From positions 806,001 to 870,000 of the forward strand of contig CCFG01000017.1 of assembly GCA_000752215.1 (NCBI GenBank): a DNA stretch of 64,000 bases. The letters run 5' to 3'. Positions 7,943 through 16,826 of the stretch are shown here, in pieces (position 1 is the stretch's first letter; each line of letters starts with the position of its first letter). The stretch is from a bacterium MS4. GTDB taxonomy: Bacteria; Bacillota; Clostridia; Oscillospirales; Acutalibacteraceae. The notes below the pieces were generated by a model. It worked only from the letters and a program-made list of their open reading frames with translations, was not told where the DNA came from and made no database searches. The position numbers were made by a program, and so were the translations under genes.

Positions 7943-8591
7943 CTTCTTTTTCCTCTCTTTTTCCGAGCGCTTCTTCAAGCAGATTTTGTATGTTCTTCAG
8001 TCTTACTTCCATCTGGCAAAGCTCCTGAGCAACCGGGTCCGCAACGTGGATCTGGTCCAGATTGCACGGCCTGACGCCGTTCAGACGGACAATCCGCGCC
8101 GGTACGCCCACCGCCGTGGCGTTGTCCGGCACCTCGTCCAGCACCACCGCGCCCGCCGCAACACGGGCGTTGTTCCCTACGCGGAACGGGCCGAGCACCT
8201 TCGCGCCGGAACCGACCATCACGTTGTCGCCGAGGGTGGGATGGCGCTTGCCGTGGTCCTTGCCGGTGCCGCCGAGCGTCACGCCCTGGTACAGCGTGCA
8301 GTTGTCGCCGATGACGGTGGTTTCGCCGATCACCACGCCCATGCCGTGGTCGATGAACAGCCCTTTTCCGATCTGCGCGCCGGGATGGATCTCGATCCCA
8401 GTTTTATGCCGCGCCCGCTGCGATAAATACCGCGCGATGAATTTCATGTTACGCTGGTAAAACCAGTGCGCCCTGCGGTAGGCACGGACCGCCTTGAAGC
8501 CGGAATAGAGGAAATACACCTCCAGCCGCGACCTTGCCGCCGGGTCGCGGTCCATCACCGAATCAAGTTCTTCTTTCAGATTGTTAAACAT
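7929..8591 (-). CDS. cysE: Serine O-acetyltransferase
   Basis: A 220-aa enzyme that makes O-acetylserine from serine and acetyl-CoA, the first committed step of cysteine synthesis. The N-terminal helical part (about 1-65) is followed by a left-handed beta-helix of hexapeptide repeats with GIEIHPGAQIGKGLFIDHG and the catalytic-loop region NCTLYQGVTLGGTG. It is the short Bacillus/Clostridium form. The ATG at 8589-8591 follows GGAGGCAGGT. It is the first gene after the T-box terminator, so its expression should respond to uncharged tRNA(Cys). Confidence 0.95.
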   Translation of the reverse strand: MFNNLKEELDSVMDRDPAARSRLEVYFLYSGFKAVRAYRRAHWFYQRNMKFIARYLSQRARHKTGIEIHPGAQIGKGLFIDHGMGVVIGETTVIGDNCTLYQGVTLGGTGKDHGKRHPTLGDNVMVGSGAKVLGPFRVGNNARVAAGAVVLDEVPDNATAVGVPARIVRLNGVRPCNLDQIHVADPVAQELCQMEVRLKNIQNLLEEALGKREEKEDENL

Positions 8592-8604
8592 ACCTGCCTC
8601 CAAT

Positions 8605-8841
8605 AAAAAAGCCGCCCACGCCCCCCGAAAGGGACGGAGGCGGTCATTGTACCGCGGTTCCACTCCGTTTTATCACTATATCAGCGGTTAACGGTGCCGG
8701 CCGTGCGGAGATACTGATCTTCCCCCCGCCTGCTCACGGATGCAATTCGCCGCCTGCCCTGCAAAAAGCGCTTCCAGCCCCGGCGCTTTCTCTCTGATGC
8801 CCGCACTGCGGTTACTTCTTCCGCTCAACGCATTTCAATCG
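8605..8841 (-). promoter_or_regulatory. T-box leader, cysteine-specific
   Basis: The leader reads uncharged tRNA and controls termination before cysE. The T-box sequence TGGAACCGCGGT is at 8651-8662 (minus strand). The terminator is a GC-rich hairpin at about 8611-8643 followed by six T (8605-8610). A specifier-like TGC (Cys codon) in the context GAATTGCATCC lies at 8742-8744. The antiterminator would form through pairing of the T-box region with the 5' arm of the terminator. The specifier assignment rests on context and downstream genes, not on a folded model. Confidence 0.9.
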
Positions 8842-8848
8842 TACTGAT

Positions 8849-8879
8849 AATATAGCACGATTTTCAAAGAATGTGACAA
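8849..8879 (-). promoter_or_regulatory. Probable promoter of the T-box operon
   Basis: -35 TTGTCA (8874-8879), 19-bp spacer, -10 TATATT (8849-8854). The spacer is longer than ideal, so the assignment is tentative. Confidence 0.4.
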
Positions 8880-8952
8880 TAGTATATACCAAAATATTAG
8901 TGAAGTAAACCCCCGTCAAGGCCATGCTTTATCATATCCCTTTTCGGTGAGT

Positions 8953-9552
8953 TTATTTTGTCGTATTGATGACCCCGATATTCTGCACAATATAAATCAC
9001 GCCGGAAAGCAGCGCGAAGAAGGTCGCAATCAGGATCAGGGCGTAGCCCACACCGTCAAAAACCGCCGCGCCCGGCACCCCGCCGAAGGTAAAGGCGGGA
9101 ATCCATCCCATGGAAACCAGCTCCTCTGCATACTGGAAAACCAGAATGGCGACGACCGCGATGATCTGGCTGACCGTCTTTGTCTTGCCCCAGTTATTGG
9201 CGGCGATCACAACGCCGTTGTCCACCGCGACCAGCCGGATAGAGGTCACCATAAATTCCCGCGCGATGATCAAAATCACGCACCAGGAGGCGGCCAGCCT
9301 GAGGTCGACAAAACAGACGAGCGCCGACACCACAAGGATTTTATCGGCGAGCGGGTCTAGGAATTTCCCGAAATTCGTAATCTGGTTGTTTTTGCGGGCC
9401 AGCTTTCCGTCGTAGTGGTCGGTCAGCGCCGCGCCGGAAAACAGGATCGCCGCCCAAAGATAATGGTGCGGAATCTGGGGGATCAAAAGCACCGCTACAA
9501 AAAAAGGAACCAGAACAATGCGCAGAACGGTCAGTTTATTCGGCAGGTTCAT
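8953..9552 (-). CDS. pgsA: Phosphatidylglycerophosphate synthase
   Basis: A 199-aa integral membrane CDP-alcohol phosphatidyltransferase that makes phosphatidylglycerol phosphate from CDP-diacylglycerol and glycerol 3-phosphate. The catalytic motif D-x2-DGxxAR-x8-GxxxDxxxD is complete, beginning TDHYDGKLAR and ending GKFLDPLADK. Membrane segments are spread over the whole length, including the N-terminal LTVLRIVLVPFFVAVLL. Its start overlaps the rimO stop by 4 bp (ATGA), so the two are translationally coupled. Confidence 0.95.
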   Translation of the reverse strand: MNLPNKLTVLRIVLVPFFVAVLLIPQIPHHYLWAAILFSGAALTDHYDGKLARKNNQITNFGKFLDPLADKILVVSALVCFVDLRLAASWCVILIIAREFMVTSIRLVAVDNGVVIAANNWGKTKTVSQIIAVVAILVFQYAEELVSMGWIPAFTFGGVPGAAVFDGVGYALILIATFFALLSGVIYIVQNIGVINTTK

Positions 9553-10895
9553 TTCCTTTCCTCCTTAAGTATGATTTCTCCGGTCAGGTCACAGTCGATG
9601 CATTCGGTTATTTTCACATCCGCAAAGCTTCCGGCTTCCGGCCTTCTTCCCTTTGCGGCAAAGAATATTTTCCCGTCTATATCGGGAGAATCGGCGTATG
9701 AGCGGCCGAACCAGCACCCGGCGTAGCGGTCGAACCCTTCCACCAGCACGCGGTAAGTCTTTCCGACCTGCTTTTCGCCCCACTCCTGCATGATGTTCAT
9801 CTGGTCTTCCATAATCCGTTCCATCCGGCGGCTTTTCACGTCCTCGTCGATCTGGCCGGGCATTTCCGCCGCGGCGGTTCCCTCCTCCTGCGAATAAGTG
9901 AAACAGCCCAGGCGTTCAAACCGGATTTCGCGGACGAATTCCGCAAGCTCGGTAAAGTCCTCCTCGGTCTCGCCGGGAAAACCCGTAATCAGCGTGGTGC
10001 GCAGCACCAGGCCGGGAATTTTCTCCCGCATTCGGCGGATCAGGGCGGTCAGCTCCGCGCGGCTTCCCGTGCGGCGCATCGCCTTTAAAAGCCTTTCGCT
10101 GCAGTGCTGGAGCGGCAGATCCATATATTTTACGATCTTCTCCTCCTGCGCAAAGACGGTAAGAAGCTCGTCGGTAATATAATCGGGATAACAGTACAGC
10201 ACGCGAACCCAGGAAAGGCCGTCGATTTTACACAGCTCCCGCAGCAGTTTCGGCAGCCGGAGTTCCCCGTAAAGGTCCCAGCCGTAACGGGTGGTGTCCT
10301 GCGCGATCAGGATCAGTTCCTTCGCGCCGCCGCGGACAAGGTCCTTCGCCTCGCTTACAATATCCTCCTGTGTCCGGGAACGGTAGGGCCCGCGGATGAA
10401 CGGAATTGCACAGTAGGCGCAGCGGTTGTCGCACCCTTCCGCGATTTTCAGATAAGCGAAATATCCCGGCGTGGACAGCCGGCGTTCGCCGCTGAGCGGC
10501 AGAAGCGTCTTTTCGGGAAAGCTTTCCACCTTTACGCCGCCGAGGGCTTTTTCAATCACCGCGGCAATGTCGCTGTCCGCGCCGATACCGGCAACGGCGT
10601 CCACCTCCGGCAGTTCTTTGAGGATTTCCTCCCGGTAGCGCTCGGCCATACAGCCGGTAACGACGATCGCCCTGATTTTTCCCTCCGCCTTCAGCCTGGC
10701 AAGCTCCAGAATCTCTTCGATGGATTCCCTTTTCGCCGCGTCAATAAACCCGCAGGTATTTACGATCGCGGCGTCCGCAAGAGCGGCGTCGTCGCGGATT
10801 TCGTAGCCCGCTTTCTGCAGGGTGGCCATCATCATTTCGCCGTCCACCTGATTTTTGGCGCAGCCAAGGCTCACCAGTCCTACACTATATGCCAT
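9549..10895 (-). CDS. rimO: Ribosomal protein S12 methylthiotransferase RimO
   Basis: A 448-aa radical-SAM enzyme that methylthiolates the conserved aspartate of ribosomal protein S12. The N-terminal UPF0004 domain carries three cluster cysteines (SLGCAKN, NTCGF, VTGCMAERY). The radical-SAM motif is CDNRCAYCAIPFIRG near residue 155. A TRAM domain occupies roughly 375-440. The motif following the cluster and the YPDYI segment favour RimO over MiaB. It starts one base after recX ends and overlaps pgsA by 4 bp. Confidence 0.95.
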   Translation of the reverse strand: MAYSVGLVSLGCAKNQVDGEMMMATLQKAGYEIRDDAALADAAIVNTCGFIDAAKRESIEEILELARLKAEGKIRAIVVTGCMAERYREEILKELPEVDAVAGIGADSDIAAVIEKALGGVKVESFPEKTLLPLSGERRLSTPGYFAYLKIAEGCDNRCAYCAIPFIRGPYRSRTQEDIVSEAKDLVRGGAKELILIAQDTTRYGWDLYGELRLPKLLRELCKIDGLSWVRVLYCYPDYITDELLTVFAQEEKIVKYMDLPLQHCSERLLKAMRRTGSRAELTALIRRMREKIPGLVLRTTLITGFPGETEEDFTELAEFVREIRFERLGCFTYSQEEGTAAAEMPGQIDEDVKSRRMERIMEDQMNIMQEWGEKQVGKTYRVLVEGFDRYAGCWFGRSYADSPDIDGKIFFAAKGRRPEAGSFADVKITECIDCDLTGEIILKEERK

Positions 10896-11507
10896 CTATT
10901 CGTCCTCATTTTCAAATTGATTGATCGCGGCGCGGATATCGTCCCAGCCGTAGCCGAGTCTCTGCAGCGCGGCAATGCTCCTGCGGCGCCCCTTTTCGTC
11001 GCCCAGAAGCCGCCCGTACTTTTTATCGATCAGTTCCCGGATTTTCTCCACGGGGTCGGGGGCTTTTTCGTCCAGAATCTGCTGTACAAGTTCTTCCTCA
11101 ATCCCCTTTTGCAGCAGCTCCCGCCGCACGCGCGAAGCGGAATAGCCTTTGCGGCGAAAAAGGTCGGCCGCCAAGCCCCGCGCGTATTCCCCATCGTTGA
11201 CAAGGCCCAGCTCCGTCATATGCCGGGCCGCCGCCTCGGCGGCTTCCCGGGTGGTGACCCGGCTGATCTTATCGGCAAGCTCCTTCTGCGAATGGCTCCG
11301 GTGTTCCAGCAGATAAAGCGCCTTTTCCCCGGCGCGCCGGTTGTCGCTTTCCAGAATCAGCTCGTGCAGCCGGTCGTCGTCGATTTCGCGGCCGGGCCGA
11401 AGCCCCGACCTCAGAAGCGTTTCCGTATCGATATTCCCGGCGAATTCTCCGTCCAGAAACAGCGCGGAAAGCCCCTTCCTGCGCGGTTCCACCGCCGTAA
11501 TCAGCAT
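10896..11507 (-). CDS. recX: RecX regulatory protein
   Basis: A 203-aa helical-repeat protein that modulates RecA filament growth. Recognisable RecX repeats include ALYLLEHRSHSQKELADKIS and the later GYSASRVRRELLQKGI. Its ATG overlaps the recA TGA by one base (TGATG), so it is translationally coupled to recA, as is common in bacteria. It shares the recA SOS-controlled promoter. Confidence 0.93.
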   Translation of the reverse strand: MLITAVEPRRKGLSALFLDGEFAGNIDTETLLRSGLRPGREIDDDRLHELILESDNRRAGEKALYLLEHRSHSQKELADKISRVTTREAAEAAARHMTELGLVNDGEYARGLAADLFRRKGYSASRVRRELLQKGIEEELVQQILDEKAPDPVEKIRELIDKKYGRLLGDEKGRRRSIAALQRLGYGWDDIRAAINQFENEDE

Positions 11508-12616
11508 CAGTCGTCCGCGGAGATGTCAATGTTCGCGGAGCGGCCCCGGCTGCTCGTTTTCGCGGGCGCGGGGGGCGCGACCTCCACCGGTCTGACGGCG
11601 GGTGCCGGGGGAGCGGTTTTCGTGTAAAGCTTCCCCACGTTTTCCCTGACAAGGGCTTCCACTTCATTTGCAATATCGGCGTTTTCCGCCAAAAATACTT
11701 TCGAGTTGTCGCGGCCCTGTCCCAGCCGCGTTTCCTTGTAGGAGAACCACGCGCCGCTCTTCTGGATGACATCCAGCTTGACCGCAAGGTCCAGCAGCTC
11801 GCCTTCGCGCGAAATTCCCCTGCCGTACATCACGTCGAACTCCGCCTCGCGGAACGGCGGGGCGATTTTATTTTTTACGACCTTCGCGCGGGTGCGGGAA
11901 CCGATCATTTCGGTGCCGTTTTTCAGCGTTTCGATCTTGCGGATATCGATTCTTACGGAAGCGTAAAATTTCAGTGCGCGGCCGCCGGGGGTCACTTCCG
12001 GGCTGCCGTACATCACGCCGACCTTTTCACGCAGCTGATTGATAAAAATAGCGACGCAGCTCGATTTGGAAATCGCACCGGCCAGCTTGCGCAGGGCCTG
12101 GCTCATCAGACGGGCCTGCAGGCCGACGTGGCTGTCGCCCATTTCTCCCTCAATTTCGGCGCGCGGCACCAGAGCCGCAACGGAGTCGACGACGATCACA
12201 TCGATCGCGCCGGAGCGAACAAGCGCCTCCGTAATTTCAAGCGCCTGTTCGCCGGTGTCCGGCTGCGAAACCAGCAGGGAATCCACGTCAACGCCCAAAG
12301 CGCGGGCGTACACGGGGTCCAGCGCGTGTTCCACGTCGATAAACGCCGCGTTGCCGCCGTTTTTCTGCCCCTGTGCGATACAGTGAAGGGCAAGCGTGGT
12401 TTTACCGGAGCTCTCCGGCCCGTAAATCTCGGCGATACGGCCACGCGGAAGGCCGCCGATCCCCAGCGCAAGGTCCAGCGACAGGGAGCCGGTCGGGATG
12501 GCTTCCACATGCATGGCCTCATTCTGGCCCAGACGCATGACCGCGCCCTTTCCGAACTGCTTTTCAATCTGTGCCAGTGCCGTTTCAAGCGCCGCGTTTT
12601 TATCTGTTGTCGCCAT
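11507..12616 (-). CDS. recA: RecA recombinase
   Basis: A 369-aa ATP-dependent strand-exchange protein and LexA co-protease. Walker A is GPESSGKT, Walker B is [14 protein letters not shown], and the L2 region contains [20 protein letters not shown]. The C-terminus carries an extra proline/alanine-rich tail before the acidic end SADD. The ATG at 12614-12616 follows GGAGGGAAAA and starts the conserved region; in-frame codons upstream cover the promoter and are not coding. A near-consensus SOS box and a good sigma-70 promoter lie upstream. Confidence 0.98.
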   Translation of the reverse strand: MATTDKNAALETALAQIEKQFGKGAVMRLGQNEAMHVEAIPTGSLSLDLALGIGGLPRGRIAEIYGPESSGKTTLALHCIAQGQKNGGNAAFIDVEHALDPVYARALGVDVDSLLVSQPDTGEQALEITEALVRSGAIDVIVVDSVAALVPRAEIEGEMGDSHVGLQARLMSQALRKLAGAISKSSCVAIFINQLREKVGVMYGSPEVTPGGRALKFYASVRIDIRKIETLKNGTEMIGSRTRAKVVKNKIAPPFREAEFDVMYGRGISREGELLDLAVKLDVIQKSGAWFSYKETRLGQGRDNSKVFLAENADIANEVEALVRENVGKLYTKTAPPAPAVRPVEVAPPAPAKTSSRGRSANIDISADD

Positions 12617-12694
12617 TTTTCCCTCCGGTTTATGACAGGCCGGGCTGCGCGGATTTCCCCGCAGCGCGGCCTCAAATTTTTTATCATCTAAAAA

Positions 12695-12723
12695 ATTATA
12701 TCGTATTTCCTGCCGAAAATCAA
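12695..12723 (-). promoter_or_regulatory. recA: recA promoter
   Basis: -35 TTGATT (12718-12723), 17-bp spacer, -10 TATAAT (12695-12700), about 80 bp ahead of the recA ATG. Confidence 0.75.
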
Positions 12724-12741
12724 GACAAGGAAAGAAAAATT

Positions 12742-12755
12742 CGAACAAATGTTTA
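12742..12755 (-). promoter_or_regulatory. LexA (SOS) box upstream of recA
   Basis: On the plus strand CGAACAAATGTTTA matches the Gram-positive LexA consensus CGAACRNRYGTTYG at all but the last position. It overlaps the prmC stop codon and lies about 18 bp upstream of the recA -35. Confidence 0.65.
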
Positions 12756-13616
12756 ATTGTTTTTCCGGATACCCGCGACGACCCGGTCAAAGCCGTTAAA
12801 GTCTTTGGCCACCCGGATTTCAGACAGCCCGGCGTTTTGAAAAAGACGGGCCACCGATTCCGCCTGCCCCTCGCCGATCTCCACCGCCGCCGCGCCGCCC
12901 GGCTTCAGCTTCGGCAGCCAGAGAGAAGCGATCGCACGGTAAAACAAAAGGCCGTCCTCTCCCCCCAAAAGCGCCGTGCGCGGTTCCCGCCGCACCTCGG
13001 TCTGGAGCGTCCGCAGCTCATCGGCGGTCACATAGGGAGGGTTGGATACGATGCAGTCAAAGGAAGCGAACCGCGCCGCGCTTTCGGGATCTAAAACGTC
13101 CGTTTGTACAGATTTCACCCGACGGAGCCCCGTATTTCTGATATTGAGGTCAAGATAGGAAAGCGCCTCGCCGTAAAGCTCCGCCGCGAGTACGGACGCG
13201 CCCGGAAAGAGGGACGCAAGCCCCAGCGCCACCGCGCCGCTTCCGGAGCAGAGGTCGATAATTTCCGGGCTTTCCCCGCCGCGGAGCAGCTCCGCCGCCG
13301 TCTGGACCAGAAGCTCGGTTTCCTCCCGCGGAATCAGCACGCCCTCGCCGACCGAAAGTGTAAGCCCCAGAAAGGGCCAGCTGCCCAGAATATACTGCAG
13401 CGGCCTGCCGCCCGCGCGTTCGCACGAAAGGCGGAGATATCCCTCCGCCTTCTGTTCCTCCGCCGGTTCGGCGGCATGGACGATTCTCTTCTGGCGGTTA
13501 AGGCCGAACACCTTTTCAAACAGGCAGGAAGCGTCGAACGCGGGGCTTTCAATCCCCGCGCCGGCCAGTATGTTTTTTCCCATCCGGTATGTTTCGCCCA
13601 GTGTCAAGCTGTCCAC
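12753..13616 (-). CDS. prmC: Release factor glutamine methyltransferase PrmC
   Basis: A 287-aa SAM-dependent enzyme that methylates the GGQ glutamine of peptide release factors. The N-terminal helical domain spans about 1-80. The Rossmann methyltransferase core has [13 protein letters not shown] (SAM loop) and the substrate motif SNPPYV. No ATG precedes the conserved region at a usable distance: the GTG at 13614-13616 has AAAGGA ten bases upstream and begins [15 protein letters not shown] three codons later is the alternative. It follows DUF1385 by 14 bp, the usual clostridial order. Confidence 0.93.
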   Translation of the reverse strand: MDSLTLGETYRMGKNILAGAGIESPAFDASCLFEKVFGLNRQKRIVHAAEPAEEQKAEGYLRLSCERAGGRPLQYILGSWPFLGLTLSVGEGVLIPREETELLVQTAAELLRGGESPEIIDLCSGSGAVALGLASLFPGASVLAAELYGEALSYLDLNIRNTGLRRVKSVQTDVLDPESAARFASFDCIVSNPPYVTADELRTLQTEVRREPRTALLGGEDGLLFYRAIASLWLPKLKPGGAAAVEIGEGQAESVARLFQNAGLSEIRVAKDFNGFDRVVAGIRKNN

Positions 13617-13630
13617 ACCCGCTTTTTCCT

Positions 13631-14590
13631 TTATTCGCCGATCTTGATTTTGTCCTCGCCGTTTTCCGGAATGACCTGTTTCATGGCTTCGATCGCCACC
13701 TCGATCATGCTGTCGTCCGGCTCCTTGGTGGTAATCCGCTGAACCCACAGCCCCGGGGCGGCAATGACGCGCGTGAAGGCGTTGTCGTGACGGCCGCACA
13801 GGCGGATAAATTCGTAGCCGACGCCGACGATGAGCGGGACGCACAAAAGCTTGACCACCGTCCTGACAAACGGATTGCCGAACGGAATGAAGAATCCCAC
13901 GATAATGCTCAGGAGCAGCATAATGACCAGAAAGCTTGTCCCGCAGCGCGGGTGGAACCGGCTGTGCTTACGCACGTTTTCGACGGTGAGCTCCTCGTCG
14001 TTCTCATAGCAGAAGATGGTTTTATGCTCCGCACCGTGGTACTGGAACAGCCGGTGGATTTCCGGCATGCGGGAGCAGAAATAAATGTACCCGATAAAGA
14101 TCGCAATGCGCATAACGCCCTCGGCAAGGGAGCGCCACGGCGCTATGGCCGGACCCGCCGCGTAGTCGCGGATCAGATTAAAAAGGATCGTCGGCAGAAA
14201 GAAGAACAGGCCCACCGCCAGCAGAAGGCCCAGCACGGTGCTCGCCACCATAATCGCGTTCATCATTTTATCGCCGAAGGTCTTTTCGACCCATTTGTCA
14301 AATTTGGACGGTTCCTCGTCCTCTTCCAGACCCGCCTTGTCCACGGAGTAGGAAAGCGCCTTGTACCCCACGGAAAGCGAATCGATAAAGCCCGCGATTC
14401 CGCGCAGCAGCGGCAGGCGCAGGATGGAATATTTATCCCGCATCTGGCCGGCGCTCATTTCCTGCGTGGAGATGGAGCCGTCGCTCATGCGCACGGAAGC
14501 CACCGTTTTTTTCGGACCGCGCATCATGATTCCCTCCACCAGCGCCTGTCCCCCGATGGACGTGATGCATTTCGTCTTTTCTCTAGCCAT
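13631..14590 (-). CDS. DUF1385 membrane protein (YqhQ-like)
   Basis: A 319-aa membrane protein of the DUF1385 family. The N-terminal signature is GGQALVEGIMMRGP. Several membrane segments lie between about residues 105 and 260, including one after EYHGAEHKT, a conserved histidine/glutamate-rich block that may bind metal. The biochemical role is unknown. It overlaps the end of the histidine kinase by 8 bp and precedes prmC, matching the widespread DUF1385-prmC arrangement. Confidence 0.9.
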   Translation of the reverse strand: MAREKTKCITSIGGQALVEGIMMRGPKKTVASVRMSDGSISTQEMSAGQMRDKYSILRLPLLRGIAGFIDSLSVGYKALSYSVDKAGLEEDEEPSKFDKWVEKTFGDKMMNAIMVASTVLGLLLAVGLFFFLPTILFNLIRDYAAGPAIAPWRSLAEGVMRIAIFIGYIYFCSRMPEIHRLFQYHGAEHKTIFCYENDEELTVENVRKHSRFHPRCGTSFLVIMLLLSIIVGFFIPFGNPFVRTVVKLLCVPLIVGVGYEFIRLCGRHDNAFTRVIAAPGLWVQRITTKEPDDSMIEVAIEAMKQVIPENGEDKIKIGE

Positions 14591-16052
14591 TATTTTCGGA
14601 ATTCCTTTCTTCGTTCATTGTCTCGTCGGTCTGCGGCTGGGTTTCCAGCTGTTTTAAGGTCGGTATAAAGATGGTGACGGCGGTCCCCACGTTTTCATGG
14701 CTCTCGATCTCCAGGCTGCCGGAGTGAAGCTTCATGATTTCGTCGGCAAGCGCAAGGCCGATTCCGGAACCGCGGATGGTCTGATTCGCCTTGTAGAATT
14801 TCTTTTTCACCTTTGGAAGATGCTCCGCCGGAATCCCGCAGCCGTTGTCGCTTATCACGACGCGGATAAACCCGCCGGACTCCGTCGCGGTCACGCTGAT
14901 GGTGCCGCCCTCCTCGGTATATTTCAGGGCGTTGTCGATGATATTGACAAACACCTGCCGCAGGCGGTTGATGTCGCCCAGAACGGGTGAAAGCATGGCG
15001 GGCTCCTCGTAAAGCAGGAATTTATGTTCCATATTGGCGCGTTCGCTGAACATATAGACCGCTTCGCCCAGCTCGGCAAGAATGTCGATCTTGTCCATGG
15101 TCAGCGTCATGCGCCCGCTCTGCATCCGGGAGAAGTCCAGAAGCTCCTCCACAATTCCGGACAGGCGCTCGGATTCGCGGATAATGATGCCCATGCCGCG
15201 GTCCAGCGTCTCCTTGTCGTTCCCGCCGCCCTGCATGGTTTCCGCCCAGCCCTTGATAGCGGTCAGCGGGGTGCGCAGCTCGTGGGACACCGAGGAGATA
15301 AAGTCGTTCTTCATTTTTTCGGCGGCGCCCAGCTCGTCGGCCATGTCGTTGATGGTGTCGCAGAGCTGGCCGATTTCGTCGTCGTTGCTTTTTTCTATTC
15401 TGGCCTTAAAGTCACCCTGCGCAATCCGCTTGGCGGTCGCGCCGATTTCCTTGATCGGCGTAATAATCGAATTCATAAAATAATAGCTCGAAACAATCAC
15501 GAACAGAATGATCAGAAGCCCCGCGAGAATCAGGGACCCCAAAATAATGGCGACCTGCTTGTCGGCCTCCTCCAGCGAAACCACATAGCGGATGGCACCG
15601 ACAAAGCCGCCCTCGTTGTTTCGCATGACGCGCGTAACGGCCATCACCTTTTCCCCGCTGGTCAGGCTGCCCGTCCAGGTGCCGTAGCCTCCCGTGCTTT
15701 CCAGCGCCAGCTTATAGTCCGGCATGGGCTGGCTTTCGTCCGGCGCAAAGCCCACGGAGGTAATGATGATCTTTCCGTTGGAATTGAATACCATCAATTC
15801 CATGCTCTCTTTATTGGGGAAGTTTTCCACATAATTGCGGGCGGCGGTGCTGAATTCCTGCGGCGACTTTCTGCCGTAGTCCGCGAACACGTTGGTCAGC
15901 TCGTCGGAGCGGCTGCTCAGCGCCGTCTGGATTCCATTGTACACATAGCCGCGCACAACGTACGAAAGGACGAGAATCAAGGTAACCAGAATGAGCAGAA
16001 TGACACCCAGACTGTTTAAGAGCCAGCGCCTGGTAATGCCGTTCGTTCTCAT
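14583..16052 (-). CDS. Sensor histidine kinase with HAMP domain
   Basis: A 489-aa membrane kinase. Two membrane segments (about 11-33 and 166-190) flank an extracytoplasmic sensor region of about 130 residues. A HAMP domain follows (about 190-245). The H-box is SSVSHELRTPLTAIKGW; the ATPase part has IDNALKYTEEGG (N box), SDNGCGIP (G1) and GSGIGLAL (G2). It pairs with the OmpR-type regulator 46 bp upstream. Co-transcription with the FG-GAP lipoprotein gene suggests the lipoprotein is part of the same envelope system. The signal is unknown. Confidence 0.93.
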   Translation of the reverse strand: MRTNGITRRWLLNSLGVILLILVTLILVLSYVVRGYVYNGIQTALSSRSDELTNVFADYGRKSPQEFSTAARNYVENFPNKESMELMVFNSNGKIIITSVGFAPDESQPMPDYKLALESTGGYGTWTGSLTSGEKVMAVTRVMRNNEGGFVGAIRYVVSLEEADKQVAIILGSLILAGLLIILFVIVSSYYFMNSIITPIKEIGATAKRIAQGDFKARIEKSNDDEIGQLCDTINDMADELGAAEKMKNDFISSVSHELRTPLTAIKGWAETMQGGGNDKETLDRGMGIIIRESERLSGIVEELLDFSRMQSGRMTLTMDKIDILAELGEAVYMFSERANMEHKFLLYEEPAMLSPVLGDINRLRQVFVNIIDNALKYTEEGGTISVTATESGGFIRVVISDNGCGIPAEHLPKVKKKFYKANQTIRGSGIGLALADEIMKLHSGSLEIESHENVGTAVTIFIPTLKQLETQPQTDETMNEERNSENNG

Positions 16053-16098
16053 GCCGATTTCCCCTTTCCTTAACGATCGTTAGTCTGCCCCGGGAAGG

Positions 16099-16803
16099 CT
16101 ATGCCTCCCACTTGTACCCCAGCCCCCAGACCGTGACAATGTGCTTGGGGTTGGAAGGTTCATCCTCCACCTTCATGCGCAGGCGGCGGATGTTCACGTC
16201 CACAATCTTCTCCTCGCCGAAATACGCGTCCCCCCACACATGCTTTAAAATGTCGGATCGGTCGAGCGCGGTGGCCGGATTGGAAAAGAAATACTCCATG
16301 ATCTGAAACTCCACCTGCGTCAGCTCGATCGGCACGCCCTTCTTCATCAGGGTGCGGTTGCGCAGGTTGAGCGCGAATTCCCCGGAACGGATTTCCTCCT
16401 TGAAGTTGTTTTCGTTCCTCATCTGCTCCAGCGCGACGCGGCGGTACACCGCGTCCACCCTTGCGACAAGCTCGCTGGGGCTGAACGGTTTTGTCACATA
16501 GTCGTCGGCGCCCATCATCAGGCCGCTGACCTTATCCATTTCCTGTGTGCGCGCGGTCAAAAGGATGATGCCGATGGAGCCGCTTTTCTGCCGCAGCTCC
16601 TTACAGACGGCAAGGCCGTCCCTGTTGCCGGGCATCATGATGTCCAGCACCGCCACATCGATATTGCCCGCTTCCCGGTCGTAAACCGCGAGCGCCTCGT
16701 CCCCGCTGGCCGCTTCAAAAGCATTGTAGCCGGCCCGTCTCAGATTGATTACTACAAATTCCCGGATTGCCTGTTCGTCTTCGGCAACAAGGATATTTTT
16801 CAT
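16099..16803 (-). CDS. OmpR/PhoB-family response regulator
   Basis: A 234-aa regulator. The receiver domain (1-120) has the acidic DE pair near the N-terminus, phospho-acceptor Asp in VAVLDIMMPG and the conserved Lys in VTKPFSPSE. The winged-helix DNA-binding domain (about 135-232) ends VDVNIRRLRMKVE and VWGLGYKWEA. It sits between the lipoprotein and kinase genes as a typical cognate pair. Targets are unknown. Confidence 0.95.
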   Translation of the reverse strand: MKNILVAEDEQAIREFVVINLRRAGYNAFEAASGDEALAVYDREAGNIDVAVLDIMMPGNRDGLAVCKELRQKSGSIGIILLTARTQEMDKVSGLMMGADDYVTKPFSPSELVARVDAVYRRVALEQMRNENNFKEEIRSGEFALNLRNRTLMKKGVPIELTQVEFQIMEYFFSNPATALDRSDILKHVWGDAYFGEEKIVDVNIRRLRMKVEDEPSNPKHIVTVWGLGYKWEA

Positions 16804-16826
16804 ACCCGTTCCTCCATTATCCTGGT

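Noticed and set aside
10104-11627. 507-codon open frame on the plus strand
   Set aside because: Antisense to rimO, recX and recA, all of which have clear motifs on the minus strand.
13617-13844. N-terminal extension of PrmC
   Set aside because: The codons are an out-of-frame reading of DUF1385; the PrmC family begins at the GTG near 13616.
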